Positions 1-8,630 of a stretch of DNA of 64,000 nucleotides are shown one piece after another. Each line of letters begins with the position of its first letter. Positions within the stretch are counted from its first letter, which is position 1. The position numbers and the translations under genes are program-made. The notes beneath the pieces are model-generated. The model was given only the letters and a program-made list of their open reading frames with translations, was not told the origin of the DNA and did no database searches. The stretch is from Flavobacterium sp. 90 (GTDB lineage: Bacteria; Bacteroidota; Bacteroidia; Flavobacteriales; Flavobacteriaceae), in contig NZ_SMGE01000001.1 in the NCBI RefSeq assembly GCF_004339525.1, forward strand, positions 5,208,001 through 5,272,000. The letters run 5' to 3'.

Positions 1-6
1 AAAAAA

Positions 7-208
7 CATAGCCCGTGGTTTCAACCATGGGACACGTATTATAAATCGTTGCGTTTCCATGGTTGAAACCACGGGCTATGGCTGGATTTGTTGAAACAGG
101 GAGGGTATAATACGTGTTTTTCCACGGAACACGTGTTATATATTATAAAAAATTATTGCGTTCCCATGGTTAAAACCACGGGTTATAGATGGATTTATTG
201 AAATAGGG
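7..208. repeat. Two tandem copies of a REP-like palindromic repeat
   Basis: Positions 7-30 and 57-80 form a perfect 24-bp inverted repeat around the core CCCGTGGTTTCAACCATGG, with a 26-bp spacer. A second, diverged copy follows: 164-208 matches 57-101 with a few substitutions, and both copies carry an ACACGT..TTATA segment before them. The unit is therefore about 105 bp and occurs twice in the same orientation. It lies in non-coding DNA beyond the 3' end of the histidine kinase gene. Extragenic palindromes of this kind are known in many bacteria and are sometimes moved by REP-associated tyrosine transposases; none is in the window. Confidence 0.75.
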
Positions 209-241
209 AAGATAAAATCAATGGCTTCAATTACGGAGATA

Positions 242-2230
242 TTATATTTCCTTTAAAATCTTGAATACTTCATTAATTTCATAATCTAACGCTTTTATTT
301 TTTCTATTGTTTCAGAATTAAATTGCTCTCGTTTGGCTTCTTTTTCAATAGTAGATAAATAATTACTAAGATCTTTTAGCATGAAAATATCCAGACTGGA
401 TTTCATATTGTGGCAAATTCTCATTGCTGTATTGTAATCGTTATTACGAATGGCTTTACCTAATTCTATAACTTCGTTAGGAATTTTTTCCAGAAAAAGA
501 TCAATCATGTCTTTTCTAAAATCTGCTTCACCGCTTGAAACCTCATCAATAAAAGAAAAATCGATTATTCTCTTTTGTATCGGATCAACATCTTTAGTGA
601 TGACTGTTTTTATAGCTTCTAAAAGTTGTTCCTGCTTAAAAGGTTTAGGAACGTAAGCATTCATCCCAATTTTATAACAAAGTTCCTGCTCGCCTACGAG
701 CGAGTGCGCGGTCATTGCAATAATAGGAACTTTTAAGTTCATTTCGTTTCTGATGTATTCTGTCGTTTGATAACCGTCTTTTATTGGCATCTGAAGATCC
801 ATTAATACTAAGTCATATTCATTTTTGGATAAAAGGGCGATTCCATCTTCACCATTTCCAACAATATCCAGTTTAAAGCCAAAATTTTGAATAACACTTT
901 TTACCAGTTTTTGGTTTAAAACATTGTCTTCGCAAAGCAATATTTTAAGATCTCCGTGATTACAGGCAGTTGTTGTTTCAACCGTGGTTTCAATATGATT
1001 CGTTTTCTTATAAGTAAGAATAAAGAAAAATTCTGAACCAAATCCGGGTTTACTTTTTACCTGAATTTCAGAGTTCTGCAATTCAATAAGTTGTTTTACA
1101 ATATTAAGACCAAGTCCTGTGCCGCCAAATTTTCGTGTTGTGCTTTCTTCGGCTTGTGTAAATCTTTCGAAAATGCTTTTAAGTTTAGCTTCATTAATTC
1201 CAATTCCGGTGTCTTTTACAGAGAATCTAAGCGAGTATTGATCATTAGTTTCATCAATCTTTTTTACCGAAATCGTTACTTCACCTTCTTCTGTAAATTT
1301 TAGTGCATTTCCGGCAAGGTTAACCAGTATTTGATTCAATCGTCCCTGATCGCCAATTACCATTTCCGGCATATCGGCATCTAGAAAAAGATTGAATTCG
1401 ACATTTGCTGAAACTTTTACTTTTAGTAAATCATAAACGTGTTTCAGTGTATTTTTTAAATGGAACGGTTCTTCATCGATAGTCAGGTTTCCGGATTCAA
1501 TTTTGGATAGATCCAGAATATCATTTACGATTAAAAGTAAATTCTCCTGAGCAATTTGTACACTATTAATATAATCACGTTGAATTGTATCGAGAAAAGT
1601 TTGTGCCAGAAGATCTGTAAAACCAATAATAGCATTTAAAGGCGTTCTGATTTCGTGACTCATATTAGCAAGAAAACTGTCTTTTGCGAGAACTGCACGT
1701 TCGGCAATTTTTTTCTGAGCCGCCAGGTCAATATTTTTTGTTCTTAATTCTAATTGATTGATAATGTGCTTTGCCACAATTGAAAGTGCATTTCGCTGAT
1801 TTTCATTCAACTCTTTAGAGACATGGTCGATTGCACAAATAGTTCCAATATTATAACCGTCAGGCGTTGTAAGTGGGATTCCGGCATAGAATCTCACCTT
1901 AAAACCATCAAGAACATTAGGATCGTTTTTGAATCTTTCGTTTAAAAAAGTATCGGATATTTCAACCAATTCGGATTGCATAATTGTATATCTGCAAAAA
2001 CTAATATCACGAGGGACTTCTGTTACTCCAATTCCAATTTCAGATTTAAACCATTGTCTGTTTTCATCTATAAAAGAAATATGCGCAATGGGCACACTAC
2101 AGATATAAGCAACGAGTGCTGTTGCATCATCAAAAGCATATTCAGGCAAAGTATCGAGAATATTATATCGTTTTAATGCAGCAAGTCGCTCTTTCTCGTT
2201 CTTAGGTACAGGTTGTTGTAGATTATTCAT
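242..2230 (-). CDS. Hybrid sensor histidine kinase (GAF-HisKA-HATPase-REC-Hpt)
   Basis: A 662-residue phosphorelay protein. The N-terminal 20-160 region is a GAF-like sensor domain (opening RYNILDTLPE). A HisKA domain follows, with the phospho-acceptor H192 in MSHEIRTPLN. The HATPase_c domain has an N-box near 300-310 and glycine boxes DTGIGI and GGTGLGL near 340-375. A receiver domain (about 428-545) carries D478 in VLMDLQMP, and a C-terminal Hpt domain has H607 in ICHNMKSS. No membrane segment or signal peptide is visible, so it should be a soluble kinase with an internal relay. No partner response regulator lies nearby, so its output is unknown. A possible -7 element (TACTTTTG, minus) lies at 2250-2257. 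Confidence 0.93.
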   Translation of the reverse strand: MNNLQQPVPKNEKERLAALKRYNILDTLPEYAFDDATALVAYICSVPIAHISFIDENRQWFKSEIGIGVTEVPRDISFCRYTIMQSELVEISDTFLNERFKNDPNVLDGFKVRFYAGIPLTTPDGYNIGTICAIDHVSKELNENQRNALSIVAKHIINQLELRTKNIDLAAQKKIAERAVLAKDSFLANMSHEIRTPLNAIIGFTDLLAQTFLDTIQRDYINSVQIAQENLLLIVNDILDLSKIESGNLTIDEEPFHLKNTLKHVYDLLKVKVSANVEFNLFLDADMPEMVIGDQGRLNQILVNLAGNALKFTEEGEVTISVKKIDETNDQYSLRFSVKDTGIGINEAKLKSIFERFTQAEESTTRKFGGTGLGLNIVKQLIELQNSEIQVKSKPGFGSEFFFILTYKKTNHIETTVETTTACNHGDLKILLCEDNVLNQKLVKSVIQNFGFKLDIVGNGEDGIALLSKNEYDLVLMDLQMPIKDGYQTTEYIRNEMNLKVPIIAMTAHSLVGEQELCYKIGMNAYVPKPFKQEQLLEAIKTVITKDVDPIQKRIIDFSFIDEVSSGEADFRKDMIDLFLEKIPNEVIELGKAIRNNDYNTAMRICHNMKSSLDIFMLKDLSNYLSTIEKEAKREQFNSETIEKIKALDYEINEVFKILKEI

Positions 2231-2249
2231 TCAGTCAATAGGGAAAATG

Positions 2250-2257
2250 CAAAAGTA
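2250..2257 (-). promoter_or_regulatory. Possible -7 element for the histidine kinase gene
   Basis: The minus strand reads TACTTTTG, matching TAnnTTTG, 20 bp before the kinase ATG. No clear TTG -33 element lies at the usual distance, so the assignment is tentative. Confidence 0.35.
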
Positions 2258-2521
2258 TAGAGAATGTGATATAAACATATGTTAAATATGGCTTAGAACT
2301 GATTATTTCGCTATTTTAGAGGGAAAATTATACTATTTGAAAAATAAAATAAGAATATACTTCTACAAAAATGTTTGTGAAAGTTCTCTTTAATTTTAGG
2401 AAGAAATGCGCATGTTCTAAAAATATAGTATTAATTTAACTGCTCAAATAAGATAGGAGGAGACTGTGTATTTAAAATAAGTATTGGCGTCTAATCTTAA
2501 GGATCTTAAAAATAAAATACC

Positions 2522-3016
2522 ATGGAAAATTTAAAAAAAGTGTACATAGCCGGAGGTTGTTTTTGGGGAATGGAAGACCTGTTTCGTGTGCGACCTGGAG
2601 TAAAAGATACCGAAGTTGGTTATATTGGTGGAGACAACGAAAATCCAACTTATCCAAATCATCCGGGACATGCAGAAGGAATAGAAATTACATACGATGC
2701 AAACGAAACTTCGTATAAAGAATTATTAGACTATTTTTTCAGAATGCATGATCCAACAACGATAGACAGACAAGGTAATGACAGAGGTTCAAGTTACCGA
2801 TCTGCCTTATTTATTCAGAATGAGGAGGAAAAACAAGATGCTGAAGAAGTAATTAAAATTGTTGATGATTCAGGCAAATGGCCTGGCAAAGTTGTTACAA
2901 CACTGGAACCTTATTCTAAATTTTGGACTGCCGAAGAATATCATCAGGATTATCTTGTGAAGAATCCAAACGGTTATACTTGCCATTTTGAGCGATTCGG
3001 AACTTCTTTTTTATAA
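2522..3016 (+). CDS. msrA: Peptide-methionine (S)-S-oxide reductase MsrA
   Basis: A 164-residue MsrA. It reduces the S-epimer of methionine sulfoxide in proteins using thioredoxin-type reductant. The active-site motif GGCFWG is at the N-terminus with the nucleophilic Cys at residue 13. The typical [11 protein letters not shown] and HAEGI segments follow, and a late EEYHQDYL motif completes the fold. The length is normal for a single-domain MsrA; there is no MsrB fusion and no signal peptide, so it is cytosolic. It appears monocistronic, with a strong hairpin 215 bp downstream. Thioredoxin reductase, which would support its cycle, is encoded at 62991-63938. Confidence 0.96.
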   Translation: MENLKKVYIAGGCFWGMEDLFRVRPGVKDTEVGYIGGDNENPTYPNHPGHAEGIEITYDANETSYKELLDYFFRMHDPTTIDRQGNDRGSSYRSALFIQNEEEKQDAEEVIKIVDDSGKWPGKVVTTLEPYSKFWTAEEYHQDYLVKNPNGYTCHFERFGTSFL

Positions 3017-3230
3017 ATGAAATTATTTCAGAAAAAGCATATATAGACACTAGATTTGCTGGCATACTGATAATCAGGCATTTTTTTGAATTATGATTAA
3101 CCTATTAAGTACAGTAGATTATGATTGTATAATAGCTATTGGTTTATTATAAAAAATAACTCTAAGTTGAACCCACAAACAAATTAAATAAAAAAATTTG
3201 TCATGAAGATTAAAATAGACTGGATTGTAA

Positions 3231-3263
3231 TTAAAAACTCGCACCAATGGTGCGAGTTTTTAA
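3231..3263. terminator. Bidirectional terminator between msrA and the phosphatase gene
   Basis: A perfect 15-bp inverted repeat (TTAAAAACTCGCACC and its complement) around a 3-nt loop, with A-rich and T-rich flanks. It sits between convergent genes and can serve both. I see nothing else in 3017-3359. Confidence 0.85.
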
Positions 3264-3359
3264 TTAATTTCTTCTCTAATTCAGCTTAACCGGAAGAGCT
3301 TAAAAACTTTTAACTCTTGAAAAAACTAGAATTATATAAGGTTCTTTTTATACAATTAT

Positions 3360-4775
3360 TTAAAATTTATTTTCGACTTCTGCCGCCTGGAGCATTAAAT
3401 AATGCAGATCTGTGTTTTTTACAAAAGGTTTTAAAAGTTCGCTTCCCGGGCCAAACATCGCCAGTTCAACATAATCTGCAGAATGATCCATGCTGATCCA
3501 TCCAACAGAATTTATTTTTCCCTGCATTTCTGCAAAAGCTTTGTAAGGCAGTTTTTTGTAATTATACAAACCGTCTTCTTTATGTAACCCATCATAATAA
3601 CCTAAGACTGTTTTTGCATCTTCATCCGAAACAGAGTGTCCATTTGCTTTTTCTATAATTTCCTTTACTTGGGAAACTGAAGTATCTGTCTTTATTTGAT
3701 TCAAAATCCACTCATTGGTTTGGGTATAGTGCTGAATGCTGTCAAAATTATCATTGGCGTTTTTTCCATAAATTATTCCAGGATTTGCATTTCCGTGATC
3801 TGTTGTGATAATAACTAAAGTTTCTTTGTCTTTCTCTGCAAAATCTATTGCTACTTTTACTGCTTCATCAAATTCAATCTGGTCATTTATCAAACCAGCA
3901 ATGTCGTTAGCATGTGCTGCCCAATCTACTTTTCCACTTTCAATTTGCAGAACAAAACCATTTTTATGATTTTTCATTCTGTCAATAGCTTTTTGCGCCA
4001 TTTCACCCAGGCTTGGGACAGCTTTCTTTAAATTTTCATCACTATTTCTATCCACATAATAGGGAAGTCCATCATCAGCAAATACTCCCAAAATAGGTTG
4101 CGAACTTGAAGCTGCTTCCATTTCAGAGCGCGTTTTTACAACCTGATATCCTTTCGAACTAAAAGCTGCGAACATGTCTTTTTTATCTTTCCTTAATTCT
4201 GGACTGAAATAGTTTGCACCGCCACCCATCATAACATCAAAGCCAAGCTCTAAATATTGTTCGGCGATATCGTCCTGAGCATTTCTGCTTTTACTGTTAA
4301 CACAAAACCCAGCCGGAGTGGCGTGCGTTATGGGAACGGTCGTAACACAACCTGCCATTTTTCCCGCCTTTTTAAATTTTTGCCAAATAGGCAAATGTGG
4401 TTCTCCTTGCGGACTAACATTTAGTACACCATTGTCTACTCTAAAACCTCCTCCCCAAGCAGAGCTGGCTGCTGATGAATCTGTAACTATAGAACTCGCA
4501 GAGGCGGTATCCATTAAAGCTCTTGACACCTTATTGTCTTTATATAATTGTATCCAGTTGGAGCCTTTACCGGTTTTTCTGTTCAAAAATAAATCGGCCA
4601 TGTTTAATGTTCCTGTGCTCATACCGTCACTAACCAATAAAATAATATTTTTTGCTTTCTTATTTTTATTAATGGATTCTAAATCCAAAATATTAGCAGA
4701 ACCCTGTAAAGGATTCATCACTACTGCGCCAATTGTAAATAAGGAGCCATTTTTAAAGAACTTTCTTCTGTTCAT
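3360..4775 (-). CDS. Exported alkaline phosphatase, PhoA family
   Basis: A 471-residue metal-dependent phosphomonoesterase that releases phosphate from organic esters in the periplasm. The N-terminus (MNRRKFFKNG, then a hydrophobic run) is Tat-like. The first metal motif is ILLVSDGMS (D50). The nucleophile is S100 in VTDSSAAS. The later motifs ESGKVDWAAH, TTDHGN and MDHSADYVE supply the remaining zinc ligands. It is the last gene of the minus-strand phosphate locus, 125 bp beyond the glycerophosphodiesterase stop side, and both enzymes would act in sequence on glycerophosphodiesters. The gap of about 125 bp leaves room for a separate promoter. Confidence 0.93.
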   Translation of the reverse strand: MNRRKFFKNGSLFTIGAVVMNPLQGSANILDLESINKNKKAKNIILLVSDGMSTGTLNMADLFLNRKTGKGSNWIQLYKDNKVSRALMDTASASSIVTDSSAASSAWGGGFRVDNGVLNVSPQGEPHLPIWQKFKKAGKMAGCVTTVPITHATPAGFCVNSKSRNAQDDIAEQYLELGFDVMMGGGANYFSPELRKDKKDMFAAFSSKGYQVVKTRSEMEAASSSQPILGVFADDGLPYYVDRNSDENLKKAVPSLGEMAQKAIDRMKNHKNGFVLQIESGKVDWAAHANDIAGLINDQIEFDEAVKVAIDFAEKDKETLVIITTDHGNANPGIIYGKNANDNFDSIQHYTQTNEWILNQIKTDTSVSQVKEIIEKANGHSVSDEDAKTVLGYYDGLHKEDGLYNYKKLPYKAFAEMQGKINSVGWISMDHSADYVELAMFGPGSELLKPFVKNTDLHYLMLQAAEVENKF

Positions 4776-4900
4776 TATTGTGTTATTTATAAGTGTTTTT
4801 CAAAGATAATCAATAAACTAAATTAACTGTAAGAATAGCAGATTAAGCCTAACTATCCTGACTTATTGCATTTTTGCAAAAATATTTTCAATTGTCATAG

Positions 4901-5824
4901 TTATGGATGCATTTTTTTATTTTTTAAATATTCCAGTAATTCTTTTGGTCTGTCAGTTTGAATTATGTTAGCACCTTTTTTTATTATCCATCCCCAGGAT
5001 TCATCAGGTTTGCTCTCATCTACCGCAGTATCATCATCATGTCCACCGTTTAAAGATGCCCAAAGACTGTTAATCCAAACACCATAACCTTTGTTTTTCA
5101 GCATTGGTAAATCATTAATTGTTTTGATTGTATCGGTGTCAAAAACAGGCTGAAAAACAGTTTTTTTATGACTCATATAACTGTTTACAATCTCTTGAGC
5201 ATGACTGTCTGTATAGCGAATAATGGGCATTAATACTACTTCGGTATCTACTTTTCCATATTTAGATTCTACACTTTCTAAATTGGTGTTATCATCAATA
5301 TTGATAAATGTCTGATCGAACATATTATGTTTTTTGATGAGCGCTACGACCTCGCCAAAATATTCGTAACCCTTGTCTACGTCAATCAATATTTTGCCTT
5401 TTGCGGTAAGAAGCATTTCTTCAAATGTTGGAATTTGATGTAAAGTAGGTCTGCCCAAACCATTTTTAAGTTTAAATTTCTGAATTTCTTCCAAAGTATA
5501 ATCTTCCGGTTTTCCTTTGCCGTTAGTCGTACGGTCAATGGTTCTGTCATGCATTACAATTAACTGCCCATCTTTGGTTCTTTTCAAATCCAATTCCATA
5601 ATATCAACACCCATATCGATGCAATATTTTAATCCTAGTAAAGAGTTTTCCGGAGCATTTCTCCAATCGCCGCGGTGTGCAGTAACCAATATTTCTTTAT
5701 TTTTTGGATTAAACAATTGCTCTAGTTTTTGTTGTGGCAAAAGCGACTTTCCCTTTTTTTGAGCCTCTGCCTGATAACAAAAAAGAGTTGTTAGAAGAAT
5801 AAGGGCTAAATATTTATTATACAT
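4901..5824 (-). CDS. Secreted glycerophosphodiester phosphodiesterase
   Basis: A 307-residue GDPD-family TIM-barrel enzyme. It hydrolyses deacylated phospholipid headgroups to glycerol-3-phosphate and an alcohol. A signal peptide ends near residue 21 (CYQAEAQ). The catalytic motif AHRGDWRNAPENS gives H50, R51 and E59; MELDLKRTKDGQLIVMHD follows with the metal acid residues and second catalytic His. It lies 19 bp downstream of the metallo-beta-lactamase-fold gene on the same strand, so the two are probably co-transcribed within the sigma/FecR/SusCD phosphate locus. The ethanolamine- or choline-type headgroup preference cannot be read from sequence. Confidence 0.93.
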   Translation of the reverse strand: MYNKYLALILLTTLFCYQAEAQKKGKSLLPQQKLEQLFNPKNKEILVTAHRGDWRNAPENSLLGLKYCIDMGVDIMELDLKRTKDGQLIVMHDRTIDRTTNGKGKPEDYTLEEIQKFKLKNGLGRPTLHQIPTFEEMLLTAKGKILIDVDKGYEYFGEVVALIKKHNMFDQTFINIDDNTNLESVESKYGKVDTEVVLMPIIRYTDSHAQEIVNSYMSHKKTVFQPVFDTDTIKTINDLPMLKNKGYGVWINSLWASLNGGHDDDTAVDESKPDESWGWIIKKGANIIQTDRPKELLEYLKNKKMHP

Positions 5825-5843
5825 CGTATTTTTTGTTTTAAAA

Positions 5844-7118
5844 TTAATTAGAATTATAAGGTCCGAACGATTTTTTTATTTGAATCTTACCGCTTACCGT
5901 TTCAGCAATAAGAACATAAAACGAATTGCCTCCCGGTAAAACCCGAACAATTACGTGTCCAAACATACTTTTATATCCTTTGGTAAACCAATATCCTAAG
6001 GTGTGCTTGGTAACTTCTTGAATATTGGTCGCAAAAATATTTTTTTCTCCTTTATAAATATGGTCGGATAAAAGTCTGTGCATTACTTCCTGACCGGGAT
6101 GGTCGCTACACCAGGTTTGCTCTACCACAACTTGTGGTTGCAAATACGAAAGGAAATTTTCGTTGGTACCATCACGATTACCATGATGATCTAAGGTTGT
6201 TACTTCTACTTTGCCTACAGCTTTTGCCATTGGAGTTTCTGTATCAAACCATTTGGGTAAACCATAACCTTGCAATCCTGTGTTATCTCCACCGGTGAAG
6301 TAATCAAATTTTCCATAACTAAGTTTTATGGCAAGGCTCAAAGGATTTTCGTTGAATTTTCCTTTTTTAACGATGCTATCGGCTAGAATGTATTCCTGTG
6401 TTTGATTGCCAACACCGGTCCAAATGGTGCCGCTGCTCTTAACTCCGGTTATGCGAAAATTTGGGTATTTTTTTGTATTTTTCATAAGCACCAATTGATC
6501 CGAATTTCCTACACTAAGACCTTCTGCTTTCAGACCTTTTGTTTTATTTTCTGCAATGAATTTTTGATAATTAAGGAAAATACTGTTTTCTTCGGTATAA
6601 TATTTATTCAAATCAAGAGGGAAATTGTAGTTAGGAGCGCTACGGTCAATCAGTTTTTTGATGGGAACCAAATCACCAACCTGCGTAATTCCCGTAAGTT
6701 TGTATCCGCCTTGCAAAGCTGTTTTGCTATCTGGTCGAATTACTCCCATGTGATCTGTGTGAAAATGGGTAATAAGAGCATAATCAATTTGTTTAACCTG
6801 CGGATAAACCTGTTTCATATAATCAACAATCCATTCGCCTGAATTTTTACTCGAATCAGGATAGGGAGGTGTTACCGTCAAGGGCCAACTTCTGGAATCA
6901 GGTCCTGCATAATAGGTGTCGTCCATATCTCCGGCATCAACCATCATGGTTGTTCCGTCCGGTAATATAAAAAAGGTACAAACACCCCGACCAGTGTTGA
7001 TATGGTGAATATCAAGGTATCCTTCTTTCCAAAGAATGTTGGTTGTATCATTATTCTCTTGCGCTACTGCAAAAGTGTAAATGAAAAAAGTGAACAATGC
7101 TATTGATAGCTTTTTCAT
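5844..7118 (-). CDS. Exported metallo-beta-lactamase-fold hydrolase
   Basis: A secreted MBL-fold enzyme of 424 residues when started at the ATG at 7116-7118. That start gives a clean signal peptide (MKKLSIALFTFFIYTFAVAQ); the longer reading frame begins with TTG and would bury it. The metal motif THFHTDHMG is followed by further His/Asp residues (TLDHHGNRDG). The overall type resembles ComEC-like or phosphodiesterase-like MBL proteins. Its place between SusD and a glycerophosphodiesterase suggests a phosphodiester or nucleotide-derived substrate, which is inference. A hairpin at 7150-7186 separates it from susD. Confidence 0.8.
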   Translation of the reverse strand: MKKLSIALFTFFIYTFAVAQENNDTTNILWKEGYLDIHHINTGRGVCTFFILPDGTTMMVDAGDMDDTYYAGPDSRSWPLTVTPPYPDSSKNSGEWIVDYMKQVYPQVKQIDYALITHFHTDHMGVIRPDSKTALQGGYKLTGITQVGDLVPIKKLIDRSAPNYNFPLDLNKYYTEENSIFLNYQKFIAENKTKGLKAEGLSVGNSDQLVLMKNTKKYPNFRITGVKSSGTIWTGVGNQTQEYILADSIVKKGKFNENPLSLAIKLSYGKFDYFTGGDNTGLQGYGLPKWFDTETPMAKAVGKVEVTTLDHHGNRDGTNENFLSYLQPQVVVEQTWCSDHPGQEVMHRLLSDHIYKGEKNIFATNIQEVTKHTLGYWFTKGYKSMFGHVIVRVLPGGNSFYVLIAETVSGKIQIKKSFGPYNSN

Positions 7119-7149
7119 CTGTGTATGAATTAGTTTTTTATAAAAATCA

Positions 7150-7186
7150 CTATACTTCAGTATCAAATTGTAATGCTGAAGTATAG
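7150..7186. repeat. Intercistronic inverted repeat between susD and the MBL gene
   Basis: CTATACTTCAG (7150-7160) and its exact complement (7176-7186) can form an 11-bp stem with a 15-nt loop. It lies between the susD stop and the MBL-fold start. It has no T-run on either side, so a role in mRNA processing or stabilisation of the upstream susCD part is more likely than termination. Confidence 0.55.
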
Positions 7187-7203
7187 CAATTCTGGACTTA
7201 TTA

Positions 7204-8613
7204 CTATTGATAATCCTTATTTTGTGTTATGGTAGGATCAGCATCTCTTTGATTTTGCGGTATAGGCATTAAAAGGAATTGAGGAGTCACGGTCGTAGGT
7301 TTGTTTTGGGAAATAAACCAGGCGTTCATCGTACTTATTGCTTTTCCGGTTCTTAGTAAATCTAACCAACGATAACCTTCTCCTATCAATTCTAAACGCC
7401 TTTCCAGTTCAATGGCATCACGTAAATCAGCTTGTGTAAGGGCAGTTGAAGGAGCGAGTCCGGCTCTGTTTCTCACTTTGTCTAATGCTGGTTTTGCCGT
7501 TGTAAGCGTATTACCTAATTCGTTTTCAATTTCGGCTTGCATCAATAACACGTCAGCATAGCGAAGTACCACTGTATTACTTCCGCCATCAGCAGGAGGT
7601 GTTGGTGATACGGGTTTTTTCAGTTTATTATTGTACGGAGTACCAGCAGAAGAAAGCTTAACATAGTTATCTTTTCTTTTATCTCCGGCAACGTATTTGC
7701 CGTATAATTCTTTGGTAGGCAAGCTATGTCCTTTGGCACCACTTATTAGGCCTGATGGCGAAAACTGTTGAGCCATAGTGCTTCCCTCAGTATTACTGTT
7801 TATACCTGAACCAAACTGCACTGAAAAAATGAATTCACTTGCATTTTCATTTGCCAAATCAAAAAGTGTAGTTGGATCGCTAAATAGGGCGTGCGCACCA
7901 GAATTTACAACAGCATCAATTTGGATTTTTGCGTTAGCATAATCTTTTTGTACAAGATAAACCTTGCCCAACAAAGTCTGAGCCGCAGTTTTTATTACAC
8001 GTCCCTGTTGTGTTGTCAATGTAGGCAAAGTCGAAATCGCATCTGTAAGATCTTGGATTATTTGCTTATAGACATCGGCTGCCGGTTGGCGACCTTTACC
8101 AAAATATACATTTGGATCTTTGGTCTCGTCAGTTGTCAAAGGTACATCACCATAAAACTGTACCATATTAAAGTAAATTAAGGCTCTTATGAACTTCATC
8201 TCTCCAATTCTGGAGTTTTTTACAGCATCTGTTTTGTAGGATACTCCGGCTATTCTGTTCAATACTACATTACAGCGTTGTATGGTAACATAGCTGGCTT
8301 TCCAGTTATCGGCAAGCATTCCATTTGAAGGAACGGTTTTAAATTCTTCTAAATCTCCGTAAATTGCACCGTCATTTGCCGGTACTTCTTCATAAGTATT
8401 ATCAGAAGGCACTTCGCCCATGGCTGGCAAATACAAGCCATACAATCCATTTGCTTGTAATGAGGCATAGGTTGCTACTACATATTCTTCTACTTCGGTT
8501 TCGGTAGTCAAAAACTTAGCCGACTCTTTATCAGTTATAGGATGCTGATCCAGGTCACTGGTGCAGGAAACAAGAGAGACAGCACCAATTATTGCAAAAA
8601 ATATTTTTTTCAT
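7204..8613 (-). CDS. SusD/RagB-family outer-membrane nutrient-binding lipoprotein
   Basis: A 469-residue surface lipoprotein that caps its SusC partner and binds the incoming nutrient. The lipobox SLVSC places the lipidated Cys at residue 17. The N-terminal SusD-like region and the C-terminal RagB/SusD signature (ERRLELIGEGYRWLDLLRTGKA, seen in pieces; LLMPIPQNQRDADPTITQN at the end) are both present. It follows SusC by 17 bp on the same strand. The neighbouring phosphatases and phosphodiesterase suggest a phosphorus-containing ligand rather than a glycan. Confidence 0.93.
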   Translation of the reverse strand: MKKIFFAIIGAVSLVSCTSDLDQHPITDKESAKFLTTETEVEEYVVATYASLQANGLYGLYLPAMGEVPSDNTYEEVPANDGAIYGDLEEFKTVPSNGMLADNWKASYVTIQRCNVVLNRIAGVSYKTDAVKNSRIGEMKFIRALIYFNMVQFYGDVPLTTDETKDPNVYFGKGRQPAADVYKQIIQDLTDAISTLPTLTTQQGRVIKTAAQTLLGKVYLVQKDYANAKIQIDAVVNSGAHALFSDPTTLFDLANENASEFIFSVQFGSGINSNTEGSTMAQQFSPSGLISGAKGHSLPTKELYGKYVAGDKRKDNYVKLSSAGTPYNNKLKKPVSPTPPADGGSNTVVLRYADVLLMQAEIENELGNTLTTAKPALDKVRNRAGLAPSTALTQADLRDAIELERRLELIGEGYRWLDLLRTGKAISTMNAWFISQNKPTTVTPQFLLMPIPQNQRDADPTITQNKDYQ

Positions 8614-8630
8614 TGTATTCGTTTTAGTTG

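Noticed and set aside
4318..4809. Plus-strand open frame of 163 codons
   Set aside because: Antisense to the PhoA-type phosphatase, with no motif of its own.
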